In this document: positions 1 to 4,584 of the stretch, one piece after another
Position numbering within the stretch: position 1 is the first letter of the stretch
Layout of the letters: the number at the start of each line of letters is the position of its first letter
Assembly (NCBI RefSeq): GCF_003114815.1
Contig: NZ_BFAZ01000020.1
Coordinates: 1 to 5,833 of the forward strand
Direction: 5' to 3'
Length of the DNA stretch: 5,833 nt
Source: Leptospira ellinghausenii
GTDB taxonomy: Bacteria > Spirochaetota > Leptospiria > Leptospirales > Leptospiraceae
The notes under the pieces: generated by a model
Told to the model about the DNA's origin: nothing
The model's database searches: none
What the model saw: only the letters and a program-made list of their open reading frames with translations
Made by a program: the position numbers and the translations under genes

Positions 1-18
1 AAGCCTAGTTCGTTATAC
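1..18 (+). repeat. 3' end of attC-like site 0 (truncated by window edge)
   Basis: Only the last L'-side bases and R' of the site preceding cassette 1 are visible. The segment CTAGTTC followed by R' GTTATAC (12-18) matches the ends of sites 1, 3, 4, 5 and 6. The expected cut is after G12, so cassette 1 begins at T13. Confidence 0.85.
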
Positions 19-144
19 GCAATGTCGAAAAAATGACTGAAGATGAATCACTTATTATTAATATTTTATCCAATAAGATTGGCGCTAAAAGCTTCAGATA
101 AAAAACTAGTAAAATTTATAATTATCTTTTTTATTTTTGAATAC

Positions 145-597
145 ATGAAAATTCTCAAAAAAATATTCTTTCTTTTGGTATTACTATTTATTCCATCACA
201 AATAATATTGTTACCAGTAATTCAAAATTTCGATTCTTGCTCCCAATTCCATAAAGGCATATTCCAATATGAATACGAAAATCAAATAATAAAAGTCTTA
301 CGCACAAGTAATAAATCTTTTGCGTATAGAAAATATCCTGATTCTTATTCGATAGACTCTATTGAATGGATTTCTCCTTGTATCGCTAAATTAGTCTGCA
401 TCAAAGACAATGAAGATACAGACAATGAAGATACAGACAATGAAGATACAGACGATGAAGATTACCAAATTGGAACTGTAACCTATCTTAAAATTACAAG
501 AACCTATTTCAATAAATATAATTTTATACTATATGATTCTAAGAAAGATATCCTTATCGAAGGTACGGTCAAAAGAATAAAAACTTTAAAGGATTAA
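145..597 (+). CDS. Small exported or membrane-anchored protein with acidic tandem repeat
   Basis: A 150-aa protein of unknown function. Starting at ATG 145 it opens with Lys-Ile-Leu-Lys-Lys followed by a hydrophobic stretch (about residues 6-26), so it looks like a signal peptide or N-terminal anchor. The remainder is predicted outside the cytoplasm. A segment around residues 30-85 (Cys, then KGIFQYEYENQIIKVLRT, then EWISPC at 74-79) resembles, from memory, short secreted proteins of Bacteroidetes often mislabelled 'DNA topoisomerase IV'; this needs a profile search. Residues 88-107 are four copies of a DNEDT-like unit encoded by a 15-bp tandem repeat. The same frame is open from an ATG at 43, adding 34 mostly hydrophobic residues. 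I prefer 145 because it gives a compact signal sequence, but neither start has a convincing Shine-Dalgarno sequence. It is the only substantial ORF of its cassette and stops 11 bases before the 3' terminal repeat. Confidence 0.7.
   Translation: MKILKKIFFLLVLLFIPSQIILLPVIQNFDSCSQFHKGIFQYEYENQIIKVLRTSNKSFAYRKYPDSYSIDSIEWISPCIAKLVCIKDNEDTDNEDTDNEDTDDEDYQIGTVTYLKITRTYFNKYNFILYDSKKDILIEGTVKRIKTLKD
406..465 (+). repeat. 15-bp in-frame tandem repeat, 4 copies
   Basis: The unit GACAATGAAGATACA occurs perfectly at 406-420, 421-435 and 436-450, followed by a degenerate fourth copy at 451-465 (GACGATGAAGATTAC). It encodes Asp-Asn-Glu-Asp-Thr repeats. Copy-number change would alter the protein by five residues without breaking the frame. 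Confidence 0.95.
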
Positions 598-619
598 CAA
601 ACTGCAACTTCGACACTGC

Positions 620-786
620 GTATAACAGCGGGGAAACGCTTCGCTTCGGCACTTACGGCCTCGCTTGGGCTGCGCCACATTCTCTTTCTGGCATTCGCCT
701 TGCTTACGCAAGCTACATGCCAGTCCCTAACGTCCCGTTACCGGGACTCAGGGTCAGGGAACGTCGTCTCCCCTAGTTCGTTAATT
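620..786 (+). repeat. attC-like site 1
   Basis: R'' is GTATAAC at 620-626 and R' is GTTAATT at 780-786. The L stem is GGGGA (630-634) with TCCCC (769-773). A second stem is TTCTCT (680-685) with AGGGAA (756-761), including one G.T. It carries the arm GGCAT/ATGCC with nested CTTGC/GCAAG. The terminal hairpin is GTCCC/GGGAC flanked by CCCT/AGGG, with an AAC/TC internal loop. Its R' belongs to cassette 2, which explains why R' and R'' of this site do not complement each other. Confidence 0.9.
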
Positions 787-1152
787 GCAATTAGTTGATA
801 TAAAGAAGAAAACGCGCAAATTTTTTTATGAGGGTCTTGTCGATTAACGCTTTGGAAGAGAACAATTTAAGCTATGCTCTCCATTAAAGTGCAGATAAAG
901 ATTTTTGCTTTTTAAAAGTTAAGAGAAAATTTGCGCTCGATTGTAGGACCCTTTCGACTAAAGTTTTATACTATATTAACTAACTGCAATTAACATCGCC
1001 TTAACGCTCACTCGGGCACTTTTCCACTTCGACTCAGATTCCTGATGAAATCTGATTCTCGTGGGGCCCTCGCTCGGCCTAAAGGCACATTCCGTGTCGC
1101 GCTAACGCCTCATAGAGGCTCAGCTACACGGAACGTCGTTAAGGCTGATTCG
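781..1152 (+). mobile_element. Cassette 2 (no credible protein gene)
   Basis: Bounded by the inferred cuts after G780 and G1152. Its ends are complementary over 23 positions: 780-802 with 972-994, 21 Watson-Crick plus one G.T. The mismatch is again at position 11 (A790 opposite C984). Between the end repeats there are only about 170 bases. The longest sensible ATG frame there is 19 codons (828-887) without a ribosome binding site. Confidence 0.8.
803..971 (+). ncRNA. Candidate structured RNA filling the ORF-less cassette 2
   Basis: This stretch has no plausible coding frame but is dense in complementarity. GCGCAAATTTT (814-824) is a perfect 11-bp inverted match to AAAATTTGCGC (926-936). AGGGTC (831-836) matches GACCCT (947-952), and GTCGA (839-843) matches TCGAC (954-958). 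Either of these last two crosses the 11-bp stem, giving H-type pseudoknot topology. An internal hairpin fits at 850-889: CTTT/AAAG, GG/CC and AGAG/CTCT with a bulged A856. The cassette end repeats would close the whole structure. Strand and transcription are not shown by the sequence; + is assumed because all other cassettes read that way. Alternatives are a recombination or regulatory DNA element, or decayed coding sequence. Confidence 0.45.
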
Positions 1153-1158
1153 TTATAC
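988..1158 (+). repeat. attC-like site 2 (divergent subtype)
   Basis: R'' is AATTAAC at 988-994 and R' is GTTATAC at 1152-1158. The L stem GCCTTAACG (998-1006) pairs perfectly with CGTTAAGGC (1137-1145). The second stem is TTCCGTGT (1090-1097) with ACACGGAA (1126-1133). The terminal hairpin is GCCTC/GAGGC with an outer GCT/AGC and the same AAC/TC internal loop as the other sites, although its stem sequence is different. It lacks the GGCAT/ATGCC arm. It carries an extra hairpin at 1024-1064: CCAC/GTGG enclosing TCAGATT (1034-1040) with AATCTGA (1049-1055). An ATG at 1045 inside the site opens a frame that runs into the next gene; I treat this as readthrough. Confidence 0.8.
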
Positions 1159-2502
1159 GAAAATTTGCAAAACTATATGTTATATATAAATACCCAAAAT
1201 CCACATAGAAACTTTCTTAATTTTCTGAAGAAAGTCTTTCAAAATAAAGAAATACCAAAATATCTGGATCCAACTCTCTTGGGACAATTAAATGTAAATA
1301 AATTATCAATTTCCCCACAAAAAATATTATCTATAAACCCAAATATAAATAAAAGAGAAATAGAAAGTGACTTTCAAGGAATTCCACTTTCATTTCATAT
1401 AAAAAACGAAAAGACTAAGAAATCATACAATTTAGATGAATCTTTCCTTAGCAATGAATTTGACGAAATTTTAATAGAGGATTCCGATTTAAATATCGTT
1501 GAACTCGGTTACCGAATAAACAGACGTATAAATATCAAAATAAAAATTGCTAATAGCGAAATAAACCAATTACAAATAAATTACTACTTCCAAGCAGAAG
1601 GAGGAATTGGCAGTATTTTCAGCACTTTTCAAAATACAAAAATAAACATACTAATTATAGAAAACTCAACTCAATCACCAATAAATATAGAAAACATTAA
1701 CATTGAGCTTCTCTACACAAAAACAGAAAATTTAAAGTTATCGAACTGTAATTTTAAATATCCAATTTTCCAGAATTTAAATAAATTTAAACTAACACTT
1801 AAAAATTCAGTTTTAATATTACCTCAAAACTTACCTTTATTCTCAGATTTCGAAAACAAAATAAAATCAAATTTTAAACAGGACTATTTCGATATAAAAG
1901 AAACTGAAATTATTTCATCATTAAAATACTTAAAAACACTTAACGAATCTGCACCCTTTACAAAAACCATAGAAAGGTTTTATTCATATTTCGATTCCCG
2001 CAGAGGACTAATAAATAAAATCCTGTTTGCATATACAAACTATTACTATAATATCCTTATTCCATTCTTAGGTACTCTAATACTTTTAATAACAATTCAG
2101 ACAATATTTCAATCGGAACACAACCCTTGTGAAAAACAAACAATCGCAAATTTATTTTCACCAATAGAAATTACAAAAAATTGTTTTTTATCTGATTTTA
2201 AACTATCTTTAAAAATTAATAACATCTCATTTGAAAAAATATTTTTGATAATTCTATCAGGGGCCACATATTTTTCAATTTTTTCTTTAACTCTAGCATT
2301 CAAAAGACGCTTTGGTTATAATAAAATTGAATAAGCAAATCTTCGTATAACAGCACCTTCCCGCTACGCTTCGGCACAAGGCCTCGCTCGGGCTGCGCCA
2401 AATTGTCCTCCTGTCACTCGTTTGCATTCGCAAACTACGTGCCAGTCCCTAACGTCCCGTTAACGGGACTCAGGGTCGGACAACTTCGGGAAGGCTAGTT
2501 CG
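1153..2502 (+). mobile_element. Cassette 3 (two-helix membrane protein)
   Basis: Bounded by the inferred cuts after G1152 and G2502. The ends are complementary over 17 positions: 1152-1168 with 2335-2351, 16 paired. The mismatch is at position 11 (A1162 opposite C2341). The 3' repeat starts at the base after the gene's stop codon, so the gene fills the cassette completely. Confidence 0.85.
1177..2334 (+). CDS. Protein of unknown function with two C-terminal transmembrane helices
   Basis: A 385-aa protein I do not recognise. The N-terminal ~290 residues are hydrophilic, rich in Asn, Ile, Lys and short beta-like stretches, with no signal peptide, so probably cytoplasmic. Two hydrophobic segments follow at about residues 292-311 (ILIPFLGTLILLITIQTIF) and 355-374 (FLIILSGATYFSIFSLTLAF). 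The second is followed by Lys-Arg-Arg, implying both termini inside. The roughly 40-residue loop between them holds two cysteines (318 and 336) that could form a disulfide outside. The frame is open upstream to an ATG at 1045, but those 44 residues are encoded by the attC-like site, so I start at ATG 1177; TTG 1165 is an alternative. No clear Shine-Dalgarno sequence is present. A soluble domain plus terminal membrane helices also occurs in some abortive-infection effectors, but nothing specific supports that here. Confidence 0.75.
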   Translation: MLYINTQNPHRNFLNFLKKVFQNKEIPKYLDPTLLGQLNVNKLSISPQKILSINPNINKREIESDFQGIPLSFHIKNEKTKKSYNLDESFLSNEFDEILIEDSDLNIVELGYRINRRINIKIKIANSEINQLQINYYFQAEGGIGSIFSTFQNTKINILIIENSTQSPINIENINIELLYTKTENLKLSNCNFKYPIFQNLNKFKLTLKNSVLILPQNLPLFSDFENKIKSNFKQDYFDIKETEIISSLKYLKTLNESAPFTKTIERFYSYFDSRRGLINKILFAYTNYYYNILIPFLGTLILLITIQTIFQSEHNPCEKQTIANLFSPIEITKNCFLSDFKLSLKINNISFEKIFLIILSGATYFSIFSLTLAFKRRFGYNKIE

Positions 2503-2508
2503 TTATGC
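2345..2508 (+). repeat. attC-like site 3
   Basis: R'' is GTATAAC at 2345-2351 and R' is GTTATGC at 2502-2508. The L stem CCTTCCCG (2356-2363) pairs with CGGGAAGG (2487-2494). The second stem is TTGTCC (2403-2408) with GGACAA (2478-2483). The branch hairpin is GTTTGC (2420-2425) with GCAAAC (2430-2435), a different sequence from the CTTGC/GCAAG of sites 1, 5 and 6. The terminal element 2454-2469 is a 16-bp perfect palindrome, flanked by the conserved AAC and TC. Confidence 0.9.
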
Positions 2509-2579
2509 GCAAGAGACAAAATCATTTCTAGAACCAGAAAAAAAGACTAAAAAATCCATTATTTAGAGAAAAGTAAAGA

Positions 2580-2608
2580 TTGACAGACACGTAAACTAAA
2601 TACAATAT
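2580..2608 (+). promoter_or_regulatory. Predicted sigma70-type promoter of the TA operon
   Basis: A consensus -35 TTGACA lies at 2580-2585. Candidate -10 hexamers are CAATAT at 2603-2608 (17-base spacer) or TACAAT at 2601-2606 (15-base spacer). It lies 20-50 bases before the antitoxin ATG and inside the cassette, so the TA pair need not depend on transcription from outside the array. Confidence 0.6.
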
Positions 2609-2618
2609 TATACGTATA
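2609..2618. promoter_or_regulatory. Palindrome TATACGTATA, possible TA operator
   Basis: This is a 10-bp perfect palindrome just downstream of the -10 region and 11 bases before the antitoxin ATG. Ribbon-helix-helix antitoxins of TA operons usually bind small palindromes overlapping their own promoter, so this is the obvious candidate operator. A weaker imperfect inverted repeat (2587-2596 with 2622-2631, 8 of 10) surrounds it. Binding is inferred only from position and symmetry. Confidence 0.4.
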
Positions 2619-2629
2619 GGTGTTTCCGT

Positions 2630-2878
2630 ATGAATACTAAACTTACACTATCTCTAGATGACAAAATAATAAAGCAAGCAAAGGAATTTGCTAAGCAGAG
2701 AAATAAAAGTTTATCTAAACTGATAGAAGACTATCTAGGCGGAATTTCTTCAAAAATCTCATCTAATGAAGAGAATCTCCCGCCTGTGACAAAAAAATTA
2801 GCAGGAATACTAAAGGGTAAAAAAGAAATTGATATTAAAAATGATATAGCTCATTTTCTCGAAAAGAAATACAAATGA
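2630..2878 (+). CDS. Antitoxin of a type II TA pair (RHH-type, DUF6364-like)
   Basis: An 82-aa protein. The N-terminus NTKLTLSLDDKIIKQAKEFAKQRNKSLSKLIEDYL (residues 2-36) has a short beta strand, two helices and the spacing of a ribbon-helix-helix DNA-binding fold. It matches what I know of the DUF6364 antitoxin family. The C-terminal part (about 50-82, LPPVTKKLAGILKGKKEIDIKNDIAHFLEKKYK) is the toxin-wrapping tail typical of that family. By analogy it neutralises the downstream PIN toxin and represses the operon. AGGTG at 2618-2622 is a plausible ribosome binding site with a seven-base spacer. Its stop codon overlaps the toxin start by 4 bases, indicating translational coupling. Confidence 0.88.
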   Translation: MNTKLTLSLDDKIIKQAKEFAKQRNKSLSKLIEDYLGGISSKISSNEENLPPVTKKLAGILKGKKEIDIKNDIAHFLEKKYK

Positions 2879-3294
2879 TTCAGAATGTTTACCTAGATTC
2901 TGATGTTATTATAGACTATCTATATGCAAGAGAACCTTTCTTTCAGGAATCTGTAGAGCTGATTTCACTAATAGAAAATAAAAAAATTAAGGGATATATT
3001 TCTTCACTAATTATTTGGAATATTTTCTATATCCTGGCAAAGTATACAAATGAAAAATCTGCTAGAGCATTAATTAAAGAATTCAAAACTATTATAGAAA
3101 TAATTCCAATTGACGAAAAAATTATCGATCTTGGATTAAATTCTTCAATAAAGGATTTTGAAGATTCAATTCAATATTTTGCAGCAAAATCAAAAAAGAT
3201 TAAATACATTATCACTAGAAATAAAAAAGATTATCCAGGTGGAGAAATTAAACCTTTAAGTCCGAAAGAATTTCTTACAATTTTTAAAGAATAA
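2875..3294 (+). CDS. PIN-domain toxin (VapC-like putative ribonuclease)
   Basis: A 139-aa protein, the normal length for a single PIN domain. The first strand YLDSDVIIDYL carries the metal-binding Asp8. KDFEDSIQYFAA carries the acidic cluster Asp94, Glu96 and Asp97. YIITRNKKDY (111-120) is the usual 'TRN.DF' strand with Asp119, and the C-terminus ends in the common 'SPKEFL' motif. PIN toxins are Mg-dependent endoribonucleases that cut tRNA, rRNA or mRNA; the target cannot be told from sequence. The ATG overlaps the antitoxin stop in an ATGA arrangement. All expected acidic residues of the active site are present, so the toxin looks intact. The formal VapC name is by family resemblance, so no symbol is assigned. 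Confidence 0.9.
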   Translation: MIQNVYLDSDVIIDYLYAREPFFQESVELISLIENKKIKGYISSLIIWNIFYILAKYTNEKSARALIKEFKTIIEIIPIDEKIIDLGLNSSIKDFEDSIQYFAAKSKKIKYIITRNKKDYPGGEIKPLSPKEFLTIFKE

Positions 3295-3326
3295 AATCGG
3301 GAATCCTTTTTAGACTTGTCTCCAGC

Positions 3327-3488
3327 GCATAACAGCAACTAACCGCTGCGCTTCGGGACTTCGCCCTCGCTTGGTCTGCGACACATAGGCTTTCTGTCAC
3401 TCGTTTGCATCCGCAAACTCCGTGCCAGTCCCTAACGTCCCGTTGGGACTCAGGGTCAGCCTACGTCGGTTAGTCTAGTTCGTTAAGC
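3327..3488 (+). repeat. attC-like site 4
   Basis: R'' is GCATAAC at 3327-3333 and R' is GTTAAGC at 3482-3488. The L stem ACTAACCG (3338-3345) pairs with CGGTTAGT (3467-3474). The second stem is TAGGCT (3386-3391) with AGCCTA (3458-3463). The branch hairpin is of the TTTGC/GCAAA type, as in site 3. The terminal hairpin has a shorter loop than the others, but its GTCCC/GGGAC stem and AAC/TC internal loop are kept. Confidence 0.9.
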
Positions 3489-3503
3489 GCAATTACTTAA
3501 AAT

Positions 3504-4181
3504 ATGCTCATAAAAGATCATAAAAATATTACAAAAGAAGATTTAGAAGCTGCTTCATTAATCTGGGAATTTCTTCACGTAAAAGACTATTTACCAAAAA
3601 CCGATCTGATTTTTGTTCTCTGTAGTCATGATATCAGAGTTGCGCATTATGCGGTTGACCTTTATAAAAAAAAACTCGCTAATCGAATTCTATTCTCTGG
3701 AGGTTTGAACTTTTTTACTAAAAATATTTTCCCTAACTCTGAAGCAGAAACTTTTGCGCAAATTGCTTTGCAGAATGAAATTCCAAAAGAACACATTTTC
3801 GTGGAGAACAAATCAACTAATACTGGAGAGAACATCCAATTCTCAAAAAAATTACTACAGGATTATAAGTTAACAATAAATTCGATAATTGCTATTCAGA
3901 AACCTTCTATGACTCTACGAATTAAACAAGCTCTACTTAAACAATGGCCTGATATTGAATTTCATATCTCTTCTCCAGATTATAGTTTAATTGATGCTCC
4001 GCATTCCCATATTAATCTATTTATGATTATCAATGAAATTGTTGGCGATCTTCACCGTATTATTTTATATCCAAAATTAGGTTTCCAAACTCACACAATC
4101 ATACCAGAGAGTATAATTTCTGCTTACAATAAACTTATTTCTAATGGATACAATTTACACTTAACAAATGAAAATATATAA
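3504..4181 (+). CDS. YdcF/DUF218-family protein
   Basis: A 225-aa protein with the DUF218 (YdcF/ElyC/SanA-type) motif order. Strand LIFVLCSHD (35-43) is followed by Arg45. RILFSGG is at 61-67 and SEAETFAQIALQNEIP at 79-94. ENKSTNTGENIQFSKKLL (101-118) matches the family's 'E..S.nT.eN' signature, and AIQKPSMTLRI (130-140) matches 'P.H..R'. It has no membrane helix or signal peptide, so it is a soluble cytoplasmic member like YdcF rather than an envelope-anchored one. The family binds nucleotide-like cofactors or acts in envelope metabolism; the exact reaction is not settled. ATG 3504 is four bases after the 5' terminal repeat arm and has no Shine-Dalgarno sequence. It overlaps the next gene by 14 bases. 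Confidence 0.85.
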   Translation: MLIKDHKNITKEDLEAASLIWEFLHVKDYLPKTDLIFVLCSHDIRVAHYAVDLYKKKLANRILFSGGLNFFTKNIFPNSEAETFAQIALQNEIPKEHIFVENKSTNTGENIQFSKKLLQDYKLTINSIIAIQKPSMTLRIKQALLKQWPDIEFHISSPDYSLIDAPHSHINLFMIINEIVGDLHRIILYPKLGFQTHTIIPESIISAYNKLISNGYNLHLTNENI

Positions 4182-4401
4182 AATTTTAGCAATTTCTTTT
4201 CTGACTTTTTGTTGTTCTATACTTTTTGACGATAATGAAAATAATTCAAAGAAAGATAAAAAGGCATGTGCGGCTACCCAAATCGTATACTATAGCGATT
4301 GCACTAATTATGAGAAAAAACAGACAGAATTTTGCAAAAATTCATACACGCAATGCAGTGTTGTTTGTGCATTAGCAAGTTCATTCGGATGCGGACTTTA
4401 A
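4168..4401 (+). CDS. Small cysteine-rich lipoprotein
   Basis: A 77-aa protein with a lipoprotein-like signal: Lys-Ile-Tyr-Lys, a hydrophobic core, then LTFCC with Cys15 or Cys16 as the lipidation residue. The mature part starts with an acidic/lysine linker (about 21-33) and carries six more cysteines (34, 45, 56, 63, 67, 75). That even number and spacing suggests up to three disulfides outside the cytoplasm. The family is not recognised. The start lies inside the 3' end of the upstream gene (14-base overlap, different frame), so expression probably depends on translational coupling. Its own ribosome binding site is not evident. The short length lowers certainty, but the signal peptide and cysteine pattern favour a real gene. 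Confidence 0.7.
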   Translation: MKIYKILAISFLTFCCSILFDDNENNSKKDKKACAATQIVYYSDCTNYEKKQTEFCKNSYTQCSVVCALASSFGCGL

Positions 4402-4420
4402 TAAATAAGTAAGTAACTGC

Positions 4421-4584
4421 GCTTAACAGCGCCTTTCCGCTTCGCTTCGGCACTTACGGCCTCGCTCGGCCTGCGGCAAATTGTCCTCCTGGCATTCGCC
4501 TTGCTTACGCAAGCTACATGCCAGTCCCTAACGTCCCTTCGGGACTCAGGGTCGGACAACTTCGGAAAGCCTAGTTCGTTATGC
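4421..4584 (+). repeat. attC-like site 5
   Basis: R'' is GCTTAAC at 4421-4427 and R' is GTTATGC at 4578-4584. The L stem CTTTCCG (4433-4439) pairs with CGGAAAG (4563-4569). The second stem is TTGTCC (4481-4486) with GGACAA (4554-4559). It has the GGCAT/ATGCC arm with a CTTGC/GCAAG tip. The terminal hairpin is GTCCC/GGGAC with a TTC loop and the AAC/TC internal loop. Confidence 0.9.

Larger units (their letters stand above)
13..780 (+). mobile_element. Cassette 1 (exported small protein)
   Basis: Bounded by the inferred cuts after G12 and after G780. Its ends are complementary over 18 positions: 12-29 pairs with 609-626, 17 of 18 paired. The single mismatch is at position 11 (A22 opposite C616). 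It carries one protein gene and attC-like site 1. Confidence 0.85.
2503..3482 (+). mobile_element. Cassette 4 (toxin-antitoxin)
   Basis: Bounded by the inferred cuts after G2502 and G3482. The ends are complementary over 18 positions: 2502-2519 with 3316-3333, 16 paired. Mismatches are at position 10 (A2511 opposite A3324) and position 11 (A2512 opposite C3323). This is the only cassette with a readily recognisable internal promoter. Confidence 0.85.
3483..4578 (+). mobile_element. Cassette 5 (YdcF-like protein plus small lipoprotein)
   Basis: Bounded by the inferred cuts after G3482 and G4578. The ends are complementary over 18 positions: 3482-3499 with 4410-4427, 17 paired. The single mismatch is at position 11 (A3492 opposite C4417). 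It carries two overlapping genes. Confidence 0.85.

Noticed and set aside
43..144. The upstream 34-residue extension of the cassette 1 protein
   Set aside because: It places a second hydrophobic stretch before a good signal-like N-terminus at 145. It could be real, but nothing favours it over the compact start.
828..887. 19-codon frame inside cassette 2
   Set aside because: It is very short, preceded by a run of T rather than a ribosome binding site, and overlaps the predicted helices.
892..916. Rho-independent terminator in cassette 2 (AAAG/CTTT near a T run)
   Set aside because: The stem is only a few AT-rich pairs and the T run lies partly in the loop, which is too weak to call.
1035..1056. 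CTGATGA followed by GAAA, resembling a hammerhead ribozyme core
   Set aside because: CTGATGA and GAAA overlap and there is no stem II between them. The bases lie in the loop of a TCAGATT/AATCTGA hairpin.
1045..1176. N-terminal 44 residues of the long frame beginning at 1045
   Set aside because: This stretch is attC-like site 2 with conserved folding. The composition changes abruptly at R' (1152), and an in-frame ATG at 1177 follows the cassette boundary.
2109..2303. Minus-strand frame of 64 codons
   Set aside because: It lies entirely opposite the membrane-helix part of the cassette 3 gene, with no ribosome binding site or recognisable product.
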